Source: Peptococcaceae bacterium BRH_c4a (GTDB lineage Bacteria; Bacillota; Desulfotomaculia; Desulfotomaculales; Desulfocucumaceae). Taken from it: 64,000 bases of DNA. The stretch lies in NCBI GenBank assembly GCA_000961585.1, contig LADN01000068.1:1-64000 (forward strand). Reading direction: 5' to 3'. The position numbers were made by a program, and so were the translations under genes. The notes beneath the pieces are model-generated. The model saw nothing but the letters and a program-made list of their open reading frames with translations, did no database searches and was not told the origin of the DNA. Positions 36,766 through 45,067 of the stretch are shown here, one piece after another; the stretch's first letter is position 1; the number at the start of each line of letters is the position of its first letter.

Positions 36766-36783
36766 TGCATATTTTCTGGTTAC

Positions 36784-36812
36784 AATTTATATTCATTCGA
36801 CAGATAAGTCAA
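36784..36812 (-). promoter_or_regulatory. Sigma-A-like promoter of the TrmB gene
   Basis: On the minus strand TTGACT (36807-36812) is followed after 17 nt by TAAATT (36784-36789), or after 15 nt by TATAAA. It lies about 50 nt upstream of the start. Confidence 0.55.
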
Positions 36813-36894
36813 GCTTTTTTTGTATAAGTTACCCATTTTACATTAAGATACCCGCAGCCTGGCAACAACCATATCCTGCCACGTGCGCCAAAAG

Positions 36895-36929
36895 ATCAAC
36901 CCCACCCTGACGATCCGGGTGGGGTTGAT
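36895..36929. other. Strong hairpin between divergent promoters
   Basis: ATCAACCCCACCC pairs perfectly over 13 bp with GGGTGGGGTTGAT. The gap 36733-37107 lies between divergent genes, so no coding transcript should need a terminator here, and the T-run is weak. The rest of the gap is AT-rich; a TATAAT at 37032-37037 could serve the kinase gene. Confidence 0.7.
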
Positions 36930-37107
36930 TTGAGTAATTCAAGGTTTAGAGATATAATGCAAAAATCTTTAGTATTGTAATCATTTGATCCTTATCAGAA
37001 AGGAAAAATGTCGGCAATCAATAATATATCTTATAATATAAATGATGTCCGTCATATATCGCTGTTAATGCAGCAATTATTGTCAAATAGAAATTGAGGT
37101 TTTTTTA

Positions 37108-40100
37108 TTGTTACTGAAATCCAAAAAGGTTATTATTCTCCTTTTGATTATCGCAACCGCCATAATGATGGTGTTTTACTTTTTACAAAAAACTCCTTCC
37201 GCCGACCTGCCTGTCGCAAAAAACGGCTTTATTGACCTATCAGATTGGAATTTTGACAAAGATGGCAATATCAAGCTTGACGGAGAATGGGAATTCTATT
37301 GGGGCAGCCTTCTTACGCCAGATGACTTTGCAACTGCTAAACCAAACTCATCTATATACCCGGATGGATATATCAAGGTGCCGTCTCCCTGGAAAGGCAA
37401 AATAGGAAACGCCCAACTGTCCGACAATGGTGTTGCTACCTACAGACTAAAGGTAAGGCTGGGGTCTGTGAATACCATGTATGGGATAAAAACCACCAGT
37501 ATCCGCATGTCAAATAAAATATTTATTGACGGCTTTGAGGTGGGAAAAAGAGGGAATCCGGCAATGTCTTACAAGGATGGCTATATTATGGCGAATACGC
37601 CATATGTTACATTCTTTCATCCAAAAAGCAACGAGTTGGAGGTTATCGTTCAGGTTGCCGACTTTGATTACAGGGCAGGGGGCATTGTGCAAAGCATATA
37701 CCTGGGAAAGCGGACTGACATATTTGTGATGGCTGGACGTTTTAACTTTTTTAACGGGTTTGTGGCGGCCTGCCTTTTAATTACCGGGATTTATTATCTG
37801 TTTGTCTACCTTGGCAGGCGTAAGGATTTGAGCCTGATGTATTACAGCGCCTACGCCATAACGTTTTCTTTTTTTGAGCTGGCTTATGGCGAAAAAATTC
37901 TCAATCAAATGTTTCCTGATATTCCAGAGGTTATTATAACTAAGGTGCTGAATATATTGCTCTATGCCAGCATAATATTTATATGTCTTTTTATTAAAAG
38001 TATTACGGGAAAACTTCTGCCAGACTGGTTTACTCGCACTGTGGTCATAGTTATGGGGGGATACATTGTATTATTATCAGTACTCCCTATCAAAATGTCT
38101 TTAAGTGTTCAAGATATATTTCTACTGTTTGGAATGACGGTATATGTTTTTATTTTAGCATTCCTTGTATTTGCGGTTGTTCAGGAGCAATATGGGAATT
38201 TGGGAAGAAACGGATTCATTCAGCTGATTATTGCGTTAACCTGTGTATTGATATATTTTGCTGATGGAGTAATTTATATAAATAATATGAAAAACGATAA
38301 TTACATTGGGTATGCAGCTTTATTGTTATTTATAGCAATGATTTCCAGCATGCTTTCACAGCAATATAACAATGCTTACAATACCATTGAAAGGATGAGC
38401 GTTAAGCTCTTAGAATCGGACAGGCTCAAGGATGAATTTCTGGTGAATACCTCCCATGAATTGAAAACGCCCCTGCATGGAATAATTAACATCACCCGGT
38501 CGGTTTTGGAAAGCGCTTCAGGCACTATTGCGGAAAAGCAAAAGGAGAGCCTGAACTTTGTAGTTACCATTGCCAAAAGGCTGTCCAGTCTCATCAATGA
38601 CATCATCGACTTCCAAAACCTGAAAAATCATACCCTGCATATGGATATAAGGGTATTCGACCTCCATGCGCCTGTACAGGTGGTGCTTGAGGTGCTTAAA
38701 TATATGCGGGCAGAAAAAGAACTCTCCCTGGTAAACAGAATCCCGCCCGGGACTTTTTTCGTAAGGGCAGATGAAAACCGGCTGCGGCAAATTATCTACA
38801 ACCTTGTTGGTAATGCCCTGAAATACACAGAAAGGGGCAAAGTTGAGATAATGGCCTGGGCTGATGAGAACCGTATTGTTGTCAGTGTGGAAGATACCGG
38901 AATGGGCATCCCTGAAGCATCGCAAGAAAGTATTTTCCTTCCCTTCGATCATACTGGCAACACCGGTGCCTCAGAATACCGATCTTCCGGATTGGGACTC
39001 CCCATTTCACGCCGGCTTGCCGAGCACATGGGAGGAAAACTCCTACTGGATTGGTCTGTGCCAGGAAAGGGATCCCGGTTTATCTTCACACTGCCATCCG
39101 ACTCCGGTAAGGAAGCTGCTGATAAGTCAGCGGCCGCCGCAGCATATTTACAATACGGCGCAGATACTGAAGAAGCTGCGCAAAAGTCTGCACATTCCCG
39201 TTTTTATACCATTTTGCTGGTTGATGATGAGGTATCCAATATCCGCGTTTTAACCGATATGTTCCGTGAAGAAGACTACGAAACGGTGGTCGCCTATAAT
39301 GGCGGGCAAGCTCTGGAAATGATCCGTCAAAACAGGAACATCTCGCTGGTGCTTCTGGATGTCATGATGCCCGGGATGTCGGGATTTGAAGTATGCCGGA
39401 AAATCAGGGAAGAGTATTCCCTCTCCGACCTCCCTGTCCTTCTTCTGACGGTTCGTAACACCCCGCAAGACATAGAAACAGGTTTTAAGGCCGGCGCCAA
39501 TGATTTTGTCGCCAAGCCCTTCAACGCCAGAGAACTGCGGGCGCGGGTAAGTACATTGATCATGCTCAGAAGGTCGGTGGGCGAAGCGGTGGCCAATGAG
39601 ATGGCCTTCCTGCAATCACAAATTAAACCTCATTTTTTATATAACGCCCTGAGCACCATCATGAATTTATGTTATACCGACGGTGAAAAAGCAGGAAATC
39701 TTCTCGCTTCACTCAGTGAGTATCTGAAAAAAAGCTTTGACATTGATAGTACAGCATGCTCTTCAAGCCTGGAAAGCGAGCTGGAATTGACAAAAGCCTA
39801 CACTGATATTGAACAGGCAAGATTCAGGGAACGTCTGAAAATGGTCTATAGAATAGATAGCAGCTTGCCGGAATTGAGAATACTGCCTCTCACCATCCAG
39901 CCGTTGGTGGAAAACGCCGTGCGGCACGGCATAATGCCCAGGGAATCGGGGGGAACTGTCACCCTCTCTGTTCAAAAGGCGGGAGAGTTTGTGGAGGTAT
40001 GCGTGGAAGATGATGGCGTTGGTTTTACTGATGCGGAAGCGGTGCTGAAGAAAGAGGCTGGAAACAAAAAACAACGTAACGGTGTGGGACTGTCCAACAT

Positions 40101-40236
40101 TCAACGCAGGCTGGTGAATTCATACGGCTCCGGGCTATGGGTCAATAGCTCAGAGGAAACGGGGACAAGAGTAACTTTCCATATTCCTTTGGATATGAAG
40201 GACCGGAACCATGAGCATGAAAATAATGGAGAATAA
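37108..40236 (+). CDS. Hybrid sensor with 7TMR-DISM input, HisKA kinase, receiver and second LytS-type kinase
   Basis: A signalling protein of 1042 residues. One membrane helix, an external jelly-roll domain (about 40-205) and a seven-helix membrane domain (about 215-415), as in 7TMR-DISM proteins. Then a HisKA domain (NTSHELKTPLHG, His near 449) with HATPase (DTGMGI, GLGLPISRRL), a receiver (LLDVMMPG, Asp near 751) and a His_kinase/HATPase pair of the LytS type (QIKPHFLYN near 840, DDGVGF near 970). Two full kinase modules in one chain suggest an internal relay. TTG at 37108 follows GAGG by about 10 nt. Four nt separate the stop from the regulator ATG. Confidence 0.92.
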   Translation: MLLKSKKVIILLLIIATAIMMVFYFLQKTPSADLPVAKNGFIDLSDWNFDKDGNIKLDGEWEFYWGSLLTPDDFATAKPNSSIYPDGYIKVPSPWKGKIGNAQLSDNGVATYRLKVRLGSVNTMYGIKTTSIRMSNKIFIDGFEVGKRGNPAMSYKDGYIMANTPYVTFFHPKSNELEVIVQVADFDYRAGGIVQSIYLGKRTDIFVMAGRFNFFNGFVAACLLITGIYYLFVYLGRRKDLSLMYYSAYAITFSFFELAYGEKILNQMFPDIPEVIITKVLNILLYASIIFICLFIKSITGKLLPDWFTRTVVIVMGGYIVLLSVLPIKMSLSVQDIFLLFGMTVYVFILAFLVFAVVQEQYGNLGRNGFIQLIIALTCVLIYFADGVIYINNMKNDNYIGYAALLLFIAMISSMLSQQYNNAYNTIERMSVKLLESDRLKDEFLVNTSHELKTPLHGIINITRSVLESASGTIAEKQKESLNFVVTIAKRLSSLINDIIDFQNLKNHTLHMDIRVFDLHAPVQVVLEVLKYMRAEKELSLVNRIPPGTFFVRADENRLRQIIYNLVGNALKYTERGKVEIMAWADENRIVVSVEDTGMGIPEASQESIFLPFDHTGNTGASEYRSSGLGLPISRRLAEHMGGKLLLDWSVPGKGSRFIFTLPSDSGKEAADKSAAAAAYLQYGADTEEAAQKSAHSRFYTILLVDDEVSNIRVLTDMFREEDYETVVAYNGGQALEMIRQNRNISLVLLDVMMPGMSGFEVCRKIREEYSLSDLPVLLLTVRNTPQDIETGFKAGANDFVAKPFNARELRARVSTLIMLRRSVGEAVANEMAFLQSQIKPHFLYNALSTIMNLCYTDGEKAGNLLASLSEYLKKSFDIDSTACSSSLESELELTKAYTDIEQARFRERLKMVYRIDSSLPELRILPLTIQPLVENAVRHGIMPRESGGTVTLSVQKAGEFVEVCVEDDGVGFTDAEAVLKKEAGNKKQRNGVGLSNIQRRLVNSYGSGLWVNSSEETGTRVTFHIPLDMKDRNHEHENNGE

Positions 40237-40240
40237 AGAT

Positions 40241-41368
40241 ATGTTGAGAGTGGTAATTGTAGATGACGAGATTCCCGCCATTGAATTAATGAAGAGGCTT
40301 TTTAATAAGGTTGATCAGTGCCAAATGGTGGGCGCCTTTTCCCTTCCTTCGGAGGCTTTGGATCAAATCCCAAAGCTTAGGCCTGATGCAGTGTTTTTGG
40401 ATATAGAAATGCCGGGTATGAACGGCATTGAGCTTGCAGAAAAACTGATTCAGCAGGTTGAGGACCTGCAGGTGGTTTTTTCCACCGCTTACAACCAATA
40501 TGCGCTGGAAGCCTTCAGGGTCAACGCTCTGGACTACATTATGAAGCCGGTGACCGCTGACGCACTGAACAAAACTGTAGCAAGGCTTATTAAGCTGAAA
40601 GAGTTAAAACCAGAAAAAAAGAACCGTGAAAACAAAAAGCGAATCCGGTGCTTCGGAGACTTTGAGGTTTTCAGCGAAAGCCAGAAACCTGTAAAATGGC
40701 TGACAAGGAAGGTAGAGGAGCTTTTTGCCTATTTCATTATCCACAGGGATGCCAAAATAGACAAATGGGCCGTAGGAGAAGCCCTCTGGCCCGATGAGGG
40801 CGCACAGAAGGTGACAAGCAATCTTCACACCACCCTGTACCGTCTGCGTAAAACTCTTCAGGAGATGGGCATTCCGGTGGAAATCGAGTCTGAAAAGGGT
40901 GGGCGCGGCGGTTACCGTTTCAGTCTGGGCGATATCTCCTCTGATATCTCCCAGTTTGAAGAATTCATCATGGGGCGTCATATTGTAAATGAAAAAAACA
41001 TAGAAGAGTTTGAACGCATCTGCTCCCTTTACCGGGGAGACCTCTTTGCCCGTCAAGACTATGTCTGGTGTGCTGGGGAAAGGGAACGGCTGATGAAATA
41101 CTATACAGCTTTTACAAGGAATATGGCAAGGCACTACATGAAGGCTGGAGATTATTTAAAGGCCGCCGAAACCATACAGCAGACCCTTAAAAGGACCCCC
41201 TATGACGAGGATGCCCATCAAATTCTGCTCCATGCCTATTCCGGCCAGAAGGAAAGGAGTTCGCTGGTACAGCATTACACCGCCATGGAAACCCTGTTCA
41301 GGCAGGAGTTGGGTGTGGAGCCCCTGCCTGCCACCCGCCGAATCTATGAAGAGCTTTTGAGAACGTAA
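40241..41368 (+). CDS. Response regulator with winged helix and BTAD (SARP-type) domain
   Basis: A regulator of 375 residues. Receiver with acidic pair VVIVDDE, acceptor Asp in FLDIEMPG near 54 and Lys in MKPV. Then a Trans_reg_C-like winged helix (about 130-215) and a bacterial transcriptional activation domain (about 220-375), ending in FRQELGVEPLP, the SARP hallmark. SARP proteins bind direct heptamer repeats 11 bp apart just upstream of a -10 box; such a site lies at 41505-41537. The ATG at 40241 follows GGAG by 9 nt; an ATG at 40211 inside the kinase gene is less likely. Cognate of the hybrid kinase. Confidence 0.92.
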   Translation: MLRVVIVDDEIPAIELMKRLFNKVDQCQMVGAFSLPSEALDQIPKLRPDAVFLDIEMPGMNGIELAEKLIQQVEDLQVVFSTAYNQYALEAFRVNALDYIMKPVTADALNKTVARLIKLKELKPEKKNRENKKRIRCFGDFEVFSESQKPVKWLTRKVEELFAYFIIHRDAKIDKWAVGEALWPDEGAQKVTSNLHTTLYRLRKTLQEMGIPVEIESEKGGRGGYRFSLGDISSDISQFEEFIMGRHIVNEKNIEEFERICSLYRGDLFARQDYVWCAGERERLMKYYTAFTRNMARHYMKAGDYLKAAETIQQTLKRTPYDEDAHQILLHAYSGQKERSSLVQHYTAMETLFRQELGVEPLPATRRIYEELLRT

Positions 41369-41429
41369 ATTTGCATTGATCAAATAGGTCGTAGAATTTC
41401 TTTAAAAAGTTGTTTCGACATAAATTATA

Positions 41430-41476
41430 AACCCTTGAAGTCCTTAAAAATAAGGATTTTAAGGGTTTTGTCTTTG
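41430..41476 (+). terminator. Terminator of the kinase-regulator pair
   Basis: AACCCTTGAAGTCCTT pairs with AAGGATTTTAAGGGTT, with a short mismatch, followed by TTTTGTCTTT. It separates the two-component genes from the pel operon. Confidence 0.8.
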
Positions 41477-41504
41477 TCGTGATTTGATAGTTTATTGATT
41501 GTAA

Positions 41505-41537
41505 TGTAAGAGGTTTGTAAGAATGAAGGGATAAAAT
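41505..41537 (+). promoter_or_regulatory. Candidate SARP-activated promoter of the pel operon
   Basis: TGTAAGA (41505-41511), four bases, TGTAAGA (41516-41522), nine bases, TAAAAT (41532-41537). The repeat period is 11 bp and the -10 box lies 8-9 bp after the second repeat, as in SARP-type promoters. No good -35 box is present, which fits an activator-dependent promoter. The first gene starts 57 nt downstream of the -10 box. Confidence 0.65.
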
Positions 41538-41594
41538 GAGGATTAGGCTGTCCAAGGCTTCATTTCAAACTGAAAAAAATCCCGGCACAAGTAG

Positions 41595-41987
41595 GTGATA
41601 ACTATAGCCATCGCTGTAATGGTAGACGAAAATACAGAGTCGCTGCAAGAGACCCTTTCTCTGATAAGCAAAATAAGTATATTTGACAAGGTTTATGCCT
41701 ACAGCGATCCGGCGGAGGCTTACCGTTGCATACGAAAGCAGGGCTGTGACGTGCTGTTTACAGAGACTGATATGAAGAGAATGCATGGCTTTACGCTGGT
41801 AAAAAGGCTGTCTAAGCTGCTGCCCAACCTGCTTGTCGTGTTTGTCACCAGCAAAGGTGAGTATGCCATGGAGGCTTTTCAGAATGGAGCACTGGACTAC
41901 ATACTTAAGCCGTTGAATTCCAGCAGACTGGACAAAACAGTGAAAAAGCTACGGGTTCATGGCTGCTTATGCAGAGATTTGAGGTAG
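41595..41987 (+). CDS. Stand-alone degenerate receiver domain (Asp to Glu)
   Basis: A 130-residue receiver that ends where an output domain would begin. It has the acidic pair (MVDEN), Thr (VFVTSK) and Lys (LKPL), but the phospho-acceptor is Glu (LFTETDM near 54) where the neighbour at 40241 has Asp (FLDIEM). The similarity to that neighbour suggests duplication and loss of the DNA-binding part. Glu may mimic the phosphorylated state. The GTG start has a weak ribosome site. The stop is 4 nt from the epimerase-PelD gene, so they are cotranscribed. Confidence 0.8.
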   Translation: MITIAIAVMVDENTESLQETLSLISKISIFDKVYAYSDPAEAYRCIRKQGCDVLFTETDMKRMHGFTLVKRLSKLLPNLLVVFVTSKGEYAMEAFQNGALDYILKPLNSSRLDKTVKKLRVHGCLCRDLR

Positions 41988-41991
41988 TTAT

Positions 41992-44181
41992 ATGGATATA
42001 CTTGTTACGGGTGGCTGCGGCTTCATCGGATCCCATGTGGCAGAAAGATTTTATAAGGAAGGCCATAATGTTTTTATTATTGATAACCTGACTTCCGGTT
42101 TGCGCAGCAATATCAATTTCAAGCATAAGTTTTATGAAATGGCTGTTGAAGATATGCGGTGCGAGGACATTTTCTGCATTAACAAATTTAACGTCGTTGT
42201 CCATCTGGCAGCACAGACCAGTGTTCCCGCTTCCTTTGAAAACCCCTATAAAGATACTGTGTCAAACGTAACGGGTCTTATTAATATGCTTAGCCTCTCC
42301 GAAAGGTATGGTGTAAAGAGGTTTATTTTTATATCTTCGGCCGCTGTATATGGGGACCCCGATCAACTGCCCACTGATGAAGATACGGAGACAAATCCCA
42401 TGGCGCCTTATGGAATCAGTAAACTGGTTGGTGAAATGTACTGCCATAAGTGGCATGAAATATATGGATTGAGCACAGTATGCCTGAGATTGTCCAACGC
42501 GTACGGCCCGAGGCAGGCCGCAAAGGGAGAAGGCGGAGTTGTATCGGTATTTATGAAGCAAATCCTTGACGGGCAGAGTTTAACAGTTTACGGAGATGGA
42601 AAACAAACGAGGGATTTTATTTATGTGGAGGACATTGCAGACGCTGTGTACAGATGCGTCGAAAGTGGTTTTTGCGGTGTAATGAACCTATCCGCAAATA
42701 CCGAAATAAGTATCAATGATCTTATAGATACCTTGGCTCATCGTGCGGATATAAAAGAAGCGTTGCATAAGGAAAAAAGAAGCGGAGACATATCCAGGTC
42801 ATCGATGGACAATTCAAGGATAAAGAGGGAACTTAACTGGTTGCCGAAATACAACTTTGAAGAAGGACTCCAAAAGACCTTCGATTGGTATGCGTCAATA
42901 TATAAAAAACAGGAAAAGGAGACAGAGGCCAGCAAAAAAAGCGAGACAACAAAGCCCCGGAGTAAGTTGGCGGATTATGCAATACCCTTTGTTGAGAGTT
43001 TATTAGGTTTTATAGCAGTCATATTTATTGAGAGATTATTTAACAGAGGCGATCATTTCTTTATAGACTTAAAGCTTTTGTATATTATACTTATGGGCAT
43101 TGCTTATGGAACAAAGCATTCAATCATGGCAGTGGCACTATCATCCAGTTTGTTCATTATTTCCAATGCAGGTTATGGAAGAGATCTAATATCATTATTT
43201 TATGATCCAAACAGCCTGTTGCATATTGCCTATTATCTATTTGCCGGTTTTTCTGTAGGATACACCATTGATATGAAAAACAGAAAAGTAAAATCACAAG
43301 ATTTGAAGATAGAAGCAACAGAGGAAAAGCTTGAATTTGTAACTAAAGTGTACGATGAAACCAGAATCGTAAAGAATGAACTGCAAAAGCAAATAATGGC
43401 ATCGCAGGACAGCTTTGGCAAAATATACAGCATTATTAAGGAATTGGATACGTTTGAACCTGAAGATGTTTTTAGTTCAGCCGTTCAAGTGATGGAAAAA
43501 ATACTGAAGGTAAACAGCATCGCTATACATGTCATGAGCCGAAACGGACTGTTTGCAAGACTTGTTGCAAATTCCGGCAGCCTTTCTTGGCATATAAGCA
43601 AGTCCATGAAAGTGGAAGACAGCCCTGCGTTAAAATATATTATGGAATCAAAGGAAATATTCGTTAACAAGAAGTTAGATCCTTCCCTCCCTATAATGAT
43701 GGCCCCTATTACAGACAACGGTAAAACAGTTGCGATCATTTCTATCCTGGAGCTGGACTTTGATAATATAAACCTGTATTATCAAAACCTCTTCAAGGTG
43801 GCTTCAGACATGATTTCTTCTTCGCTTTCCAAAGCCCACAGGTACCAGGAGGCAACCAATGACAGCAGATACATAAGCGGTACTGCCATACTTAACAGGG
43901 ACAGCTTTGAAAAATTACTGCACGGCAAGATGCAAACAAAGGAAAAGGAAATGGCAAATTATGTACTGCTGTGCGTAAACGCCGCTGACCCGGCAGATAA
44001 TTTGGAACATAGGATTTCCAACACGATACGCGATCGGGATTACATAGGTTTAGGCAAAGATAACAGATTATACATACTGCTTTCAAACACCAGTGAAAAA
44101 GAAGCCGGCGCCGTAACCAAAAGGTTGACGGACAAAGGAATTTCCACATCTATACCAGCAGGAGCTGATTTGATTGCATAG
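41992..44181 (+). CDS. Fusion of sugar-nucleotide 4-epimerase (PelX/GalE-like) with PelD-like c-di-GMP receptor
   Basis: A continuous frame of 729 residues. Residues 1-310 form a short-chain epimerase: NAD site GGCGFIGSH (7-15), catalytic Ser in SSAAVYGD near 118 and YGISK (140-144). A charged linker leads to about four membrane helices (325-435), a coiled coil, a GAF domain (about 475-620) and a degenerate GGDEF domain (625-729), the order of PelD. The GGDEF signature is lost (KDNRL), but RDRD at 680-683 keeps the RxxD c-di-GMP inhibitory site. The epimerase would supply the UDP-GalNAc-type precursor; the PelD part would switch on polymerisation. GAGG lies 7 nt before the ATG. Confidence 0.88.
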   Translation: MDILVTGGCGFIGSHVAERFYKEGHNVFIIDNLTSGLRSNINFKHKFYEMAVEDMRCEDIFCINKFNVVVHLAAQTSVPASFENPYKDTVSNVTGLINMLSLSERYGVKRFIFISSAAVYGDPDQLPTDEDTETNPMAPYGISKLVGEMYCHKWHEIYGLSTVCLRLSNAYGPRQAAKGEGGVVSVFMKQILDGQSLTVYGDGKQTRDFIYVEDIADAVYRCVESGFCGVMNLSANTEISINDLIDTLAHRADIKEALHKEKRSGDISRSSMDNSRIKRELNWLPKYNFEEGLQKTFDWYASIYKKQEKETEASKKSETTKPRSKLADYAIPFVESLLGFIAVIFIERLFNRGDHFFIDLKLLYIILMGIAYGTKHSIMAVALSSSLFIISNAGYGRDLISLFYDPNSLLHIAYYLFAGFSVGYTIDMKNRKVKSQDLKIEATEEKLEFVTKVYDETRIVKNELQKQIMASQDSFGKIYSIIKELDTFEPEDVFSSAVQVMEKILKVNSIAIHVMSRNGLFARLVANSGSLSWHISKSMKVEDSPALKYIMESKEIFVNKKLDPSLPIMMAPITDNGKTVAIISILELDFDNINLYYQNLFKVASDMISSSLSKAHRYQEATNDSRYISGTAILNRDSFEKLLHGKMQTKEKEMANYVLLCVNAADPADNLEHRISNTIRDRDYIGLGKDNRLYILLSNTSEKEAGAVTKRLTDKGISTSIPAGADLIA

Positions 44182-45067
44182 TTTTCTTGTGGTGCACTTA
44201 CTACTGTGTTTTATTTATGCCATCTTCATGTATAAGAAAAGAGGCCAGCAGGCAGTATACTGCTTTGTTGTTGTCTTTTTAATGCCTATAGCCGGTTTCT
44301 TTTTCCTTTTCATTCTGAACATGCTTAAGTCGTCTGGACGTGACATTGACTTTGGAATATTCAATACGGATGAGGCAGCCTTCATTCCAAATATTGGATT
44401 TGTCAAAATGGTTGATTACGAGAGAGAAGTGAATATTGTACCGATTGAAGAAGCGCTTCTTATCAATTCGGACGATGTCAAAAGAAAATTGATCATTGAT
44501 ATATTTAAAGAGGATGCTGTATCCTATATTGATTTTTTGGAAAAGGCGCTAAACAACCGTGATACTGAAACATCACACTATGCTGCAGCGGCTGTATCAG
44601 ATATATACCGGAAATTTTCCCTGGAACTTCAGAGTTTTTCTGTAAAATATGAGATGGACCGGAGTAACACTGATGTGTTGATTCCATATGCAAAAGTGTT
44701 GAAGGGCTATCTTTCCAGCACGCTGCTTGATAAAAAAAGTCAGAGAAAATACAAATATGCTTACTCACAGGTAATGGCTGATCTTCTGTTAGTCAATCCA
44801 AAAGAGGAGTACTTTATGGAAAAAATCAACTGCGATATTAATCTAAAAGAGTTTGACCAGGCAAGACATTACTGTGAAACCTTTCTCTCTATGTATCGAT
44901 CTATTGAGGCGCCTTATCTCATGTTTCTAAAGTATTATTACATTATGAAGGACAATAGTGGCTTTTATAAGATGCTGTCTGACTTAAAGAGCTCCTCCGC
45001 GAGGTTTTCCAATAAGGGACTGAGCATCGTAAGGCACTGGTCGGAGTGCACATATGAATATCAGTAG
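44174..45067 (+). CDS. pelE: PelE-like membrane protein
   Basis: A protein of 297 residues with two N-terminal membrane helices (about 3-18 and 25-48), then a soluble helical part of TPR character (about 100-290). In Pel systems PelE links PelD to the synthase. Sequence similarity is weak, so the call rests on topology and on the place between PelD and PelA. TTG at 44174 overlaps the PelD-fusion stop by 8 nt and has AGGAG 9 nt upstream. Confidence 0.7.
   Translation: MHSFLVVHLLLCFIYAIFMYKKRGQQAVYCFVVVFLMPIAGFFFLFILNMLKSSGRDIDFGIFNTDEAAFIPNIGFVKMVDYEREVNIVPIEEALLINSDDVKRKLIIDIFKEDAVSYIDFLEKALNNRDTETSHYAAAAVSDIYRKFSLELQSFSVKYEMDRSNTDVLIPYAKVLKGYLSSTLLDKKSQRKYKYAYSQVMADLLLVNPKEEYFMEKINCDINLKEFDQARHYCETFLSMYRSIEAPYLMFLKYYYIMKDNSGFYKMLSDLKSSSARFSNKGLSIVRHWSECTYEYQ

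Noticed and set aside
36733-37107. c-di-GMP riboswitch before the sensor or pel genes
   Set aside because: No GEMM-type conserved core was visible here or at 41369-41594; control seems to be at protein level.
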